Shown here: positions 21,783-31,566 of the stretch, in pieces
Numbering within the stretch: the first letter of the stretch is position 1
How the letters are laid out: each line of letters begins with the position of its first letter
Source: Pseudozyma flocculosa PF-1
Lineage: Eukaryota > Basidiomycota > Ustilaginomycetes > Ustilaginales > Ustilaginaceae
Direction: 5' to 3'
DNA length: 64,000 nucleotides
Assembly (NCBI RefSeq): GCF_000417875.1
Contig: NW_006920878.1
Location: 421,279 to 485,278, forward strand
Translations under genes and position numbers: made by a program
Notes under the pieces: model-generated
The model's input: the letters and a program-made list of their open reading frames with translations, nothing else
What the model was told of the DNA's origin: nothing
Database searches by the model: none

Positions 21783-23414
21783 CTAGTGATGATGTCCGCC
21801 GCCCAGTCCAGCTGCCACCTTTTGCAGGAGCCTCGGCGTCCACGCTCCGAGAATCACGAGGCCCATGCGCACCAGTTTGCCCAGCACCTCTCGCTCCACC
21901 ACCGCATCGTCGGTGCCGTTGCGCTGCGCCTCGGTGTCGCCCGTGCCATCGCTCACCGGCTCGAGATCGGCATCGGGACCGGCGAGCTCGAGGACGGCGT
22001 GCATGGCGACAAAGAGAAAAGTGCCGCCCGAGAAGAGCAGCGCTATCCCAATGTGCTTCGAGTCGATGCCGCCGCCCGTCGAGCCGCCAAAGAGGAGCGA
22101 GATGAGGACGTACGTCGTCACTGCGCCCAGCGGCGCCGCCAGGCTGAAGAGGGCGACGCCCTTGCGGATGTCGGCGCGGCTCAGCCTCTGCGAGATGAGG
22201 AGCGTGCAGAGCCCAAACGACGCCGGCGCCTTGTGCACCATGATGGCGAAGAAGACGATGAGCGTCAGCGAGCTGTCGCCGCTGCCGGCGCTGGCGCCCA
22301 TGGCGATGCCATCGGCGAAAGCGTGGATCAACAGGCCGACGAGGGTCGTCAACATCTGCCGGAACGAGTCGCGGGGCACAGCGGCCGAAGAGGTGCTTGG
22401 CGAGGAGCGCGCCGAGTGCGCACTTGCGTGCGATCCGCGCCGTCTCTTTGGCGGGGCAGGGGACAGGAGCGGCGCCGATGAGTCCGCCCGCACAAGCGAC
22501 GCTCCAGCAGGCGTTGGCGACGCTGCTGACCAACCGCGTTCGTCGAACTTTGATGATACTGCGGTAGGGCTCCCAACGTGGCGATCGTCGTCGTAGTCGT
22601 CGGGCAGGTAATCCAAGTCGCTGCTGCTGGAGCGGCTGTCGCGGCCATGGGCCCGGTGCGGAGGCCAATCGTCGTGATGATCTTGCCGCCGCGGCTCGGC
22701 GTTGTCGTCCAGAGTGACTGCGGCTCGATTGGGGCCGGCTGCTTGCTCCTCGGCGACCTGCGCAAACAGCTGGAGCCTCCGCTGCTGGAAAGAGCGTGAG
22801 AGTCGATGTGCCTCGGGTCGCCTTGATGGGGTCGGCGCGGGCGTTTGGGCGTGGGAATGGAGCGTGTGCTCGTGGTCGTGATGGGCCGGAGCGCTCGCGG
22901 CGGCCTGGTCGATGACGAACATGAGGAGGAAGCCACAGATGATACTGGTGCCGAGGAGGTGCTCTGACGAATCCGCGCCTGCGCTCTGATGGTGGTCGTC
23001 GTGGTGATGGTGATCTCCGCTGCCTTCGCTGCCTTCGTGTTCGTGCCCGTGGGGCTCGTCAGTGGCCTGCCGCTTACTGACGAAGCTCCAAGCCCAGTCG
23101 GAGACGTCGCTGGACGCAGCAACACGGTCCAGAACCGCGACCGGAGCGGTCTCGGCGTGGATCGGTAGGCCGTCCTTCGGAAAGACCAAAGAGCGTGATG
23201 CGCTGGCCGCCTTTTTGTCGGAATTGAAGAGCGTCTTGGCGCCTTCCGGCACGACGACGGTGACGGCCGCGCCAATGAGTAGGCCGGCGCTGAACACCTC
23301 GAGTATCCGGAGAGCCCTGCGCGAAAGAGGCAGCGAGAGCGGGATGAGGCCGCAGACGAGGGTGCCGACGCCCATACTGGCCGTCAGCACGATAAACGAG
23401 ACCAAGCTTGTCAT
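21783..23414 (-). CDS. ZIP-family zinc transporter (SLC39A9/ZIP9-like)
   Basis: Single exon, 543 aa. It is a multi-pass zinc/divalent-metal importer of the ZIP superfamily, probably of the Golgi or plasma membrane like ZIP9. TM segments are seen at the N-terminus (LVSFIVLTASMGVGTLVCGL; VFSAGLLIGAAVTVVVPEG) and from LTTLVGLLIHAFADGIAMGA onward. The ZIP signature helices IHAFADGIAMGAS and FFAIMVHKAPASFGL carry the His/Asp/Glu metal site. Two His-rich loops (HGHEHEGSEGSGDHHHHDDH and HHDHEHTLHSHAQ) are typical cytosolic or luminal metal-binding loops. The central 200-residue Ser/Pro/Arg-rich loop is longer than in animal ZIP9. The gene converges with GET1 (285-base gap). The frame is unbroken across the whole family length, so no intron is needed. 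Confidence 0.92.
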   Translation of the reverse strand: MTSLVSFIVLTASMGVGTLVCGLIPLSLPLSRRALRILEVFSAGLLIGAAVTVVVPEGAKTLFNSDKKAASASRSLVFPKDGLPIHAETAPVAVLDRVAASSDVSDWAWSFVSKRQATDEPHGHEHEGSEGSGDHHHHDDHHQSAGADSSEHLLGTSIICGFLLMFVIDQAAASAPAHHDHEHTLHSHAQTPAPTPSRRPEAHRLSRSFQQRRLQLFAQVAEEQAAGPNRAAVTLDDNAEPRRQDHHDDWPPHRAHGRDSRSSSSDLDYLPDDYDDDRHVGSPTAVSSKFDERGWSAASPTPAGASLVRADSSAPLLSPAPPKRRRGSHASAHSARSSPSTSSAAVPRDSFRQMLTTLVGLLIHAFADGIAMGASAGSGDSSLTLIVFFAIMVHKAPASFGLCTLLISQRLSRADIRKGVALFSLAAPLGAVTTYVLISLLFGGSTGGGIDSKHIGIALLFSGGTFLFVAMHAVLELAGPDADLEPVSDGTGDTEAQRNGTDDAVVEREVLGKLVRMGLVILGAWTPRLLQKVAAGLGGGHHH

Positions 23415-24376
23415 GGCGCCTTGTTGTGTGGTTGAGCTCGTCAGTCGGTGGACGGTGACGCTTGCAGGTTGGTCCGTGGGTCAAGAGCGAGCTCGAGGTT
23501 CAAGTACCGATGAGGAGATGTCGATGGCTTGCTCCTGGGGGCTTGAGTGGCGAGCTTCCCCTACCTTACGGTGTGGGGACGACGAGCGGGTAGGCTGGAT
23601 TGCGAGCAAAGGATAGCAGGTGCATCTCCGAGAAGATGGACTTGATCGGTGGAAGAGCGTTCAGGGCAAGTCGGTATTTAACAACGACGGGGGTCCGACG
23701 AGCACCGTGATGGAGTGCCGCGACGTCGACCAAACTGGGAGCTAGGACGGACCGAGAGCGAGGATGAGGAGGCTTGGTGGGTAGGTGGGTGGGTGGATGG
23801 AGCAGATCTGCAGCGGAGAGGGCATCCTCTTCGCGGGCATGGCGCTTGCAGCCTGCAGCCTGCAGTCTGTGGTCAGCTCCATGCGCCGAGTGGGGTCCCG
23901 TCAGAGAGGCGAGGCAGACACAAGGCGCGGCGGTGAGGACCCTGTCAGTCACGCTCGTCCTCGACCCCGCCCCGCTTCGGAGCCGAAAGCAGCCGTCCGC
24001 AGCTGAGGCTATGGCCATGGCCGGATTTTTTTTCTTCTTCCCTCGACGTCTTTTTTTGCCCCATCTTCGTCTTCGCGGCCCATCCCTCAAAAAGCCACGC
24101 GCCAGGGCCATCTCTCTCCCCTCCCCCTCTCAACCACCTTTCCCGGCTCGACCACAACCGCTACTCCTGTGCTCTCTTCCCTCCCGTCGCATCCTGTAAT
24201 TGTATCGTGTCTCGCATCCCTCCTCCGCATCACCTTCCTCTTTCCGTCGTCGTTTCATTCCCATCAAGCCACGCTCAAGACCACCACCGCCTTCTTCCGT
24301 CCTGCCCATACACAGTCCCGATCGAGCATCACCCCCTCAAGCCGCACAATTCCTCACCCCCACACAATCAGCCATC
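23415..24376. other. Divergent promoter region between ZIP transporter and RRB1
   Basis: 962-base divergent interval. The last 350 bases before RRB1 are C/T-rich leader. A short GCAGCCTGCAGCCTGCAGTC repeat lies at about 23850-23870. No gene is supported in either strand. Confidence 0.5.
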
Positions 24377-26408
24377 ATGTCCAAGCGCCCTTCCTCCCCC
24401 GGCCCTCAGTCCCGCGAGGCGGGCGTCAACCCTGTGTCGGATCAGTCCCCCTCGGCGTCGGCGCAACGACAACGCACCACCCAAGACGGCACCCAGCCAC
24501 CGAGGACAGCGGCCGACACTGACGAGATGGGCGAGTTCGAGGATCAGTTCGAGGACGAGTTCGAGGACGAGGAGGTCGACCATAATGCACGCAACGACGA
24601 CGACGACGACTCCGATAACGCGTCCGACGACGAGGATGGCGGCGAGGAGATGGAGATCGATGGCGTCAGGACCGACGGCAAGATCAGAAGGGCCGACGAG
24701 GAAGAAGATGGCACCGCCGACAAGGCCGCCGCCGCGGCCGAGGTCCAAGCCTACATTCCCGGCGTAAACAAGCTCGAAGAGGGTCAGACGCTCGAGGCGG
24801 ACCAGTCGGCCTACGAGATGCTCCACAAGCTCAACGTGACCTGGCCCTGCCTCTCATTCGACCATCTCCGCGACCACCTGGGCAGCGATCGCCAAGGCTT
24901 CCCGCACACGTCCTACTTTGTCGCTGGCACTCAGGCCGACATCGCCAAGAACAACGAGATCATGGTCATGAAGGCCTCGAGCCTCCACAAGACCCAGGGC
25001 GACGACAGTGAGTGTTCCAGCCGCGCCGCATCGCCACGCCCTGCCCGCCCACCGTCCATCCTCCTCCGCCTCGGCCTCTGTCGTGTCGTCGCAATGATGT
25101 TTGAGGCATTTGGCTGTATGAGCCTCGGGCGATCACCTCGGTGGTCCTCGAATCGCTCGATGCCGAAAATATCTCGCTACCTAATTACACACCTCTGAGC
25201 CACGCACGACACCATCCGAGGCTGAGGCAACGGAGAGGGCGGGACATCGGAGGCCTGTACACCGCCGGACAGCCTTGTTGAAGGAAAACTTACTCTTTCG
25301 CCATTTTCCCCCTCGTCCTTGTCTTGCACCGCACTCAGACCTATCCGACGACGAGGACGATGACGATGACGATGGCCTCGACGACGACGCCATCCTCGAG
25401 TATCGCTCCATCCCTGTCGTCGGCGGGATCAACCGCGTCCGAGCTGCTCCGGTTGCCACGCCAACGGCCGACTCGGAGGCATGCCTGGACCCGTATCCCG
25501 TCGCCGTCTGGAACGAGACCGGCAAGGTGCAGATCTTCGACGTCCGACCGCTCTACAACGCCCTCGATCGACCCGGCACCACCTACGACAAGCGCAAGGT
25601 CAATGCGCCGATGTTTGTTGTTGACGCGCACCGCGGCGTCGAGGGCTACGCCATGGACTGGGCCGGCCTGGGCGGTGGCGGTGGCGCCACAGGCAAGGCA
25701 AGCAGCCTTCGCCTGCTGACGGGCGACATCCACAGCAAGATCTACCTCACGACGAGCAGCAACGCCGGCTTCGTCACCAACGCCACGCCATTCGCCTCGC
25801 ACACGTCCTCGGTCGAGGACCTGCAGTGGTCGCCGTCGGAGCCGACCGTCTTTGCCTCGTGCTCGGCGGATCGCAGCATCCGCATCTGGGACGTCCGCGT
25901 CAAGAGCCGCAAGAGCGTCATTGCCGTCGAGGACGCCCACCCCGAGGACGTCAACGTCATCTCCTGGAACCGGGGCACCGACTACCTGCTGGCCTCGGGC
26001 GGCGACGAGGGCGGCATCAACGTCTGGGACATGCGCACTTTCAAGTCGTCGACGGGAGCTGGCGGCGCTCCCGCACCCGCTCGCCCGAGCCCCGTGGCCG
26101 GCTTTCAGTGGCACACGGCGCCCATCTCGAGCATCGAGTGGCATCCGACCGAGGACAGCATCTTTGCCGCATCGGGTCGCGACGACCAGGTCACGCTGTG
26201 GGACCTCAGCGTCGAGCAGGATGACGAAGAGGCCGATGGCCAGGGCGCCCTCAAGGGCCCCGACGGCCAGGACGTGCCCTCCCAGCTCCTCTTCTGCCAC
26301 CACGGATCCCACGACATCAAGGAGGTGCACTGGCACCCCCAGATCACCGGCATGCTCACCACCACCAGCCTCGACGGTTTCAACCTGTTCAAGACCATCT
26401 CGGTCTGA
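24377..26408 (+). CDS. RRB1: RRB1/GRWD1, WD40 ribosome assembly chaperone (2 exons)
   Basis: Exons 24377-25007 and 25339-26408; 566 aa. Rrb1/GRWD1 is a nuclear WD-repeat chaperone that binds ribosomal protein uL3 and supports early 60S assembly. The N-terminal half has acidic runs (EFEDQFEDEFEDEEVD, DDDDDSDNASDDED), then the CAF1C/H4-binding-like segment (YIPGVNKLEEGQTLEADQSA, MLHKLNVTWPCLSFDHLRD). After the 331-nt intron an acidic stretch leads into WD40 blades with FASCSADRSIRIWDVR, YLLASGGDEGGINVWDMR, FAASGRDDQVTLWDLS and the C-terminal EVHWHPQITGMLTTTSLDGF. The donor GTGAGT and acceptor CTCAG join ...QGDD to NLSDDEDDD in frame. The 3' end gives FNLFKTISV, as in orthologues. Confidence 0.95.
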
Positions 26409-26663
26409 GGGCCTTGCGCAGCGCCCTGTGGTCTCCGGCCTCATCGCCGGCTTTGCGTGTTTGCTGTAGATATCCCCCCCTGTTGACCTGTTTGCGCATC
26501 AGTGCCATACGAGGAATACAAGATGTATACCCACAGCACCGTGTGTGTTCCTCTGTCCTTGTGCCGCCCGCCTTCAAGACGCACAAAGGGATGGCGGTGG
26601 TTCGAGCTGGATTTTTGACTCGGGCAGCCGGGAAGTGGCTGACCGTGCGTGCACCTCCCACCT

Positions 26664-27091
26664 TCAACAGCTCGGGTCTGGTCGTTGATGTTGCATTTGC
26701 AGAGGGTTTGCAACAGTCCTTTGAACATCCCAGAGAGCTTGCAACAGTCCTTTGAACATCAGAGAGCCTGCAACAGTCCTTTGAACTTCCTCAAGGGCTC
26801 TACACTGGGCCCATGATTGGCTCCTCAGACCTCTGTGCTGCCTGCTTGCACACTGCTGCAACAAACTGCAAAAGGACAAGCAAACGTGCAGGGCGGCCTT
26901 CACGCAACCCAAGATTATCATGAGGCTCTTGAACTCTGTGAAAAAGGGGAGGTGAGGAGAGAGAATTGCGTTAGTGCTGCATGCATACAGAGCCTGATCT
27001 GAGATTAGAACTTACGCTTAGGATAAAAGAAGGCGGCGGTACTGCCAAGGACGACGATACCGCCGACGGCGGCAATGGTCTTGAAGCACAT
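26664..27091 (-). CDS. Small spliced gene of unknown function in an AT-richer island
   Basis: Proposed exons on the minus strand: 27091-27016 and 26935-26664; 115 aa. I do not recognise it. The case rests on splicing and start signals: ATG then a hydrophobic segment (CFKTIAAVGGIVVLGSTAAF, a likely membrane span), then donor GTAAGT, branch CACTAAC and a C/T tract ending TTTCACAG. The second exon is Cys/Gln/Leu-rich and includes VQRTVAGSLMFKGLLQALWD and VQRTVANPL, which come from three tandem DNA repeats. Base composition of 26409-27600 is clearly poorer in GC than its neighbours. A TM segment plus an unconserved tail is consistent with a small lineage-specific membrane protein, a mobile-element remnant, or a spliced non-coding transcript. 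Confidence is low to moderate for coding status and better for the intron itself. Confidence 0.4.
26709..26790. repeat. Three-copy ~30-bp tandem repeat
   Basis: Three copies starting TGCAACAGTCCTTTGAAC at 26709, 26740 and 26769 (periods 31 and 29), separated by CATC..AGAGAGC spacers. They lie within exon 2 of the proposed small minus-strand gene. Confidence 0.8.
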
Positions 27092-27836
27092 CTGGCGGAA
27101 GAGAGGGGAGGGGGTGGAGTGGTGAAAGGTGGTGATGGTGAGGAGGAGGGAAGAGCGGTCATGGGCTTCCCAGTGTTGGGCGCCCAGACCGCCCAGCCTC
27201 GTCCCTGCTGGTGCCTGTGCAGTCAACATGGCTTTGCATGCTTCATGAGGGGCATGCACCCATGCTGCTCACTCATTTGGTCCTCAAGGCTGCAGAGAGT
27301 GACTCCAACCCTCAGAGTGATGTGGGCATCTGTGGCTCTGACCCGTCTTGATGCACAGCCATGTGCAAAAGGGTCTGACCCCAACATCAGTATGTGGCCA
27401 TCACAAACAAGCAAACACCTGTTCCTTCTCTCCAAACTGCCAGCCTCTCAATTCAAGGCAGGTGGCAGGCAGCCCTAGGTGCTGATGGAAAGGTAGGTGT
27501 GAGGGCTGGCCAGGTGATGCAGCGGCTCCCCCTCCAGCCCGCACACATGCAGTTGGTTGACCCCAGCCTGGCCCCGCCGCCCAGACCCGTTTTCCGAGCT
27601 CGAATTTGCCGTCTGCGGCGCCTGGCAATGCTGGCCAAAAGTCCTTGAACCACGCCGAGCTCTCTTTCTCTTCTTTGCCCTCGTCCTCCACCATCCTTAC
27701 CCTGCCCCTCTTAGTGAGGGCACTCTGGACACGCCGCCCGCCCCATGTCCTGGGCCCACGATCCCTCTTCGCGCCTACATCCACTCTGCACTCGCAAGCT
27801 GGGGCGTCTCACTGCGACCTTGCGCACCGACCCTTG
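27092..27836. other. AT-richer interval upstream of PPR-like gene
   Basis: Divergent interval of 745 bases. The first two thirds are less GC-rich than the rest of the window and hold only short unconserved open readings. The last 100 bases are the C/T-rich leader of the PPR-like gene. No gene is supported. Confidence 0.5.
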
Positions 27837-30335
27837 ATGTCTGCGGGCGTTCGCGCCGCTTCACGCAGCTCCAAGCTCGCCGTCAATGTGTCGAAAGCGC
27901 AAGCCTTTGGGCGCGAGGGCCAACCCGTCAGGAGCCTTGAGCACCTCCGACGGGCAATCCAGGCCCGAGCAGAGGAGCAGCGACATACATCGGAGTCCTC
28001 GACGACGCCGGCGGAGGCGGCGGCGACAGTAGGCACCGCCGCCTTTTCGGAGACGCCGGCCGCGCCACCACTGTCAGTCCTGCGCTTCCCGCCGCAGCCC
28101 TCTTCCTCAACGGCACCAAAAACAGCGCGATCGCCCTCAGGAGCTCTATCCAGCTCAGCATCTCCTCCAGCGTCTTCATCACTGCCGCCACTCTTGCCAT
28201 CCCCGCCAGCCGCGACGTCGACAGACCCTAGACCTTTCCTCGGAGGCTCAGGCTCGGCAGCATCTTCGAACGCCCCTCTCCTCCAGCCCGATGCTCCCGT
28301 AGCGCATGCGACCAGACCTCGCCGCACTCCGCGGTCATCCCCGGCCGCCACGGCAACTTATATGGACGACGGTTCTCTACGCCCGCTTGAGCTCAAGCAC
28401 TTCCACCGCCGCGACCATGGCGAGGAGCAGCTGCAGCGCGCCATTGCCGGTGTCATCCAGGCTTACACCAACTGCGGCCAGCTGCATGAGGCCACCGCGT
28501 TTGCATCGCGCGCGCTCAAGCTGCCAAACTTCATGCCAGCCAGGAACGCTTTGCCGGCACTCGCCAAGGACGTGTGCGACGAGCTGCCGCCGACGTCGGT
28601 CTCAACGCTGCACTACAAGGCTCTGCTCGAGAGCGCCGCTCGCCAGAGGTCGGTCCGATCGGCGCGCTCCATCCTGCTCGACATGCTATCGCGCGAGCTG
28701 CCTGTCAACAGCCGCATCCGGAGCGGTCTCTGCCGCCTGATCGTATCCTCGGCCAACAAGGACACTTCAGACATGCTGCGCATGCTCCGACGTGTCCTGC
28801 CGAAGATGCAGCAGTCTGGAGACACGAGTGGGGTCGGCATCGGCGACAGCCCCAGGAACCGACGTCTCATCAAACTCGCGGAGTTCCTCGATCGCCTCGG
28901 TCTGATGGACAAGATGATCCTGCAGAAGCCAAAGGTGCTAGCGCGTGCCTCGCAGATGGCGGACCAGTCCGATCGCGAGACGGCCGAGGCTATGCGTCGT
29001 TGGGCGCTAAGCGATATGAGCACGCCACTCGGGTCACAGCCGCAAGCGGCAACGTCCACGAGTGCCTCTGATGGAACGGCTTCGTCCCAGCAGCCCTCGA
29101 CAGCACCTTTGGCCAAGCACGAGCTTCTGGCGCCGCTCGACGACATCATGGACCTTGATCAGCCACTCGAGCGTGCAGCGTATGCGATGCGAATGCGCGT
29201 TTTTGCAGTGCTACGCCACGACTTTGACTCGGCTCAGCGGCTCTGGCGCTCGATGATTGAACATGGAATCGAGCCCACTGTCAAGCACGTCGAGCCGTTG
29301 GTCGAAGGGTTGCTTGCCGTCTCGCGGCTCACAGACGCCCAGAAGCTCAAGGAGAACGCCGTCCGGATCTACGGCATCAAGCCATCGGTGCGGCTGCACA
29401 CCGCGCTGATCCGCGCCTACGCTCGCGACGGCGATGATCGCCGTCTGCTGCGAGAGCTATCCGAGTTCAAGCGCAACGGCTACCAGCTCGACGAGACCAT
29501 CCTGCAGATTATCGAGACGGCCCATTCGCAGCGCCATCCCGTCCCTGTGCACGAGCGCAGCGTCGATCTCGGCGATCTGCACAGCGTGTCAAGCCGTTTC
29601 AAGGTTCAGATGCGCGGTTTCGCCTACCTCGAAGCACAGCAGCTGGTGGCCCATGCGCTGGACCGCGGATTGGTGCCGGACGATGTGCTAGTCGGCTTCA
29701 TTGGACGATCGGTCAACTGGCTCGACAAGCAGTGCCGCCGGCATCCGCGTCACGTCGGTCCTCGCTTGAGCGGGTCGACGCTGCAGCGGCCACTCGACCG
29801 GCAAGAGCTCGAAAGCGCCCTGGATCTGGCACGGCAAAATCTGGCGCGCGCCCGCAAGGTCAAGAGGCTGACACCGCTGCGAGAGAAGGTGGCCATGCGT
29901 CGCTTCCGCCGCGGCGTCATTGAGCTGATCCTGGAGCTGGTCGACGGGTCGCTCAAGAAAGAGGCGCGACGCCTCGCATCGCTGCGAGCAGTAGCTCCGG
30001 GTCTTGCTCAAAAGTCGTTGATCGGCGCTGCATCTCGACGACTTGGGTCACGACGAGCGCAAGGGCGAAAGGTCGGCAGGAAGGAGGATCGTCAACCGGG
30101 CGTTGAGCGAGCCAAGGCGAGGCCGCGCGCGACCGGCGGCGGCGAAGCAGTCCCGTCTGTTGCGAAACCGGATCGCAGACACGAGAGAGTGGCGGCCGCG
30201 ATCGGCCCAAAGAGCGCAGACCATGCCACAGACTGTGCTGCGCCGGGGAGCACCAAGGAGGCGAACGGCGGCATTGGCGGCAACTTGGTGGCGGAAGTCC
30301 GTCGGGAAGAATGGGAGTCGAAGACGCGTGAATAG
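27837..30335 (+). CDS. Mitochondrial PPR/TPR-like helical-repeat protein
   Basis: Single exon, 832 aa. The N-terminus (MSAGVRAASRSSKLAVNVSK) is basic and free of acids, as in a mitochondrial presequence. It is followed by about 150 residues of low complexity and then a helical array. PPR-like units are visible at VIQAYTNCGQLHEATAFASR, at TLHYKALLESAARQRSVRSA / RSILLDMLSREL, and in FDSAQRLWRSMIEHGIEPTV / KHVEPLVEGLLAVSRLTDAQ and VRLHTALIRAYARDGDDRRL / LRELSEFKRNGY. The last fits the 35-residue PPR pattern with V-R-L-H-T-A-L-I. Fungal mitochondrial PPR proteins act in organelle mRNA maturation or translation; the target of this one is unknown. The C-terminal 200 residues are Arg/Lys-rich and probably disordered. 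Start 27837 is preferred because the upstream frame lacks another ATG near a plausible leader. Confidence 0.7.
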   Translation: MSAGVRAASRSSKLAVNVSKAQAFGREGQPVRSLEHLRRAIQARAEEQRHTSESSTTPAEAAATVGTAAFSETPAAPPLSVLRFPPQPSSSTAPKTARSPSGALSSSASPPASSSLPPLLPSPPAATSTDPRPFLGGSGSAASSNAPLLQPDAPVAHATRPRRTPRSSPAATATYMDDGSLRPLELKHFHRRDHGEEQLQRAIAGVIQAYTNCGQLHEATAFASRALKLPNFMPARNALPALAKDVCDELPPTSVSTLHYKALLESAARQRSVRSARSILLDMLSRELPVNSRIRSGLCRLIVSSANKDTSDMLRMLRRVLPKMQQSGDTSGVGIGDSPRNRRLIKLAEFLDRLGLMDKMILQKPKVLARASQMADQSDRETAEAMRRWALSDMSTPLGSQPQAATSTSASDGTASSQQPSTAPLAKHELLAPLDDIMDLDQPLERAAYAMRMRVFAVLRHDFDSAQRLWRSMIEHGIEPTVKHVEPLVEGLLAVSRLTDAQKLKENAVRIYGIKPSVRLHTALIRAYARDGDDRRLLRELSEFKRNGYQLDETILQIIETAHSQRHPVPVHERSVDLGDLHSVSSRFKVQMRGFAYLEAQQLVAHALDRGLVPDDVLVGFIGRSVNWLDKQCRRHPRHVGPRLSGSTLQRPLDRQELESALDLARQNLARARKVKRLTPLREKVAMRRFRRGVIELILELVDGSLKKEARRLASLRAVAPGLAQKSLIGAASRRLGSRRAQGRKVGRKEDRQPGVERAKARPRATGGGEAVPSVAKPDRRHERVAAAIGPKSADHATDCAAPGSTKEANGGIGGNLVAEVRREEWESKTRE

Positions 30336-31566
30336 CAAATGAAGTCGCTCCGCCCGTTCCTGTCCATTTCGAGCATCGACGCCGACGCCATGTTGGGCGT
30401 CAGCACGAGCATCTCCGGCCTCTCTGTATGTCGCCAAGCAACGATGCGTGGCGAACGGCTGATGGCCGCCGTCGCTTTGACCGGGGCCAGGCTGAGCGAT
30501 TCTGGCAGGTAAGAGGAAGTCAGTCGGGAAGCAGCGCCAGCATCGTCGTGCGTACAGAGTGTGTGTGTGCCTGCTTGCAGGCCAGCTGCTGGTCAGGCCC
30601 GGCCTGCCAGTCGGTCGTCGCGACCGATCTGGTCGATCTGGCCCTGCCTGGGCGTCGCGGCCTTGATGAGTCAGCCGAGGCCTGGTGGAGTAGTGCCGGG
30701 TCCCAGACCCTAGCCTGCACCTGCTGCCTGGCTCTGTATCGCCGCCTTCGGTCCTCCACACTAGATCGACGCAGCTGGGCGCGCCCACCCGGCGAGAGGT
30801 CCGTAACGGTGTGGCCAGGCCAGGCCACACCAAGCCCGCCAGGGTCGAGGACCCTGCCTGCCTAGACTAGGACCCCCAGACGCCGCCTACCACCTCGACG
30901 CGCCCAAGACCGGCCTGGCGACCTTCCGCCCACCCTCGTCCCCGCCCAACCGCCCAGTCCTCTGCTCTGTGGCGTCGGCCCCTATACCTTGGTCTCGGAC
31001 CTCCATCATCTCTTCTCCTCCCTCCCTGGCTCCTTACCTGCCGCGCCATAAGCACTCTCACCCTCGACGTGCCCGACTTCCTTCGCAGCCGCTCACCGCT
31101 CGTCGCTCACCTCGTAACCGGACGCATCGCAACCCTGCCTTCCGCCTCTTTGGACGCAAGGCGAATCTTTTCCCGTCAGGATCGCAAGTGAAGGACTGCA
31201 AGAATCATCGGACGACCTCACATCTGCTCTTCATACTTTCGTCGAACCCAGAAGTCCACACGGCCACACGGCCGAATCGCGCCCATCAAACCGCCAAGAG
31301 GAGAGAGGTTTCAACCTCGGCGGCCTTTTTCAGCAGCTCGCCCTCGCTCGATCGCTCTCCGGTCGACTCTTTTCCACGCAGTACACTCTGGCAGATCCTC
31401 CTCCCTCGACCGCAGTGCGGCCGCCGGTGGTGCGGCCGGACGAAGCCGGTAGCGTCAGCCCGTCGTCGGCCGCGGGAAGCAATCGACCAAGGCCAGGAGC
31501 CACTCCGATACCGACCGCGTTCTTCGCTCTGCGAATCGGTCCAACGCCCGACAGCGTCTCGCCGGC
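30336..31566. other. Upstream region of the RAD5/HLTF-like gene with GGCCAGG island
   Basis: 1.2-kb spacer. From about 30571 to 30860 it carries repeated GGCCTGCC, CAGGCCCGGCC and GGCCAGGCCAGGCC units about 700-1000 bases before the helicase ATG, next to CCTAGACTAGG at 30861. The rest is C/T-rich leader. No gene is supported. Confidence 0.55.
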
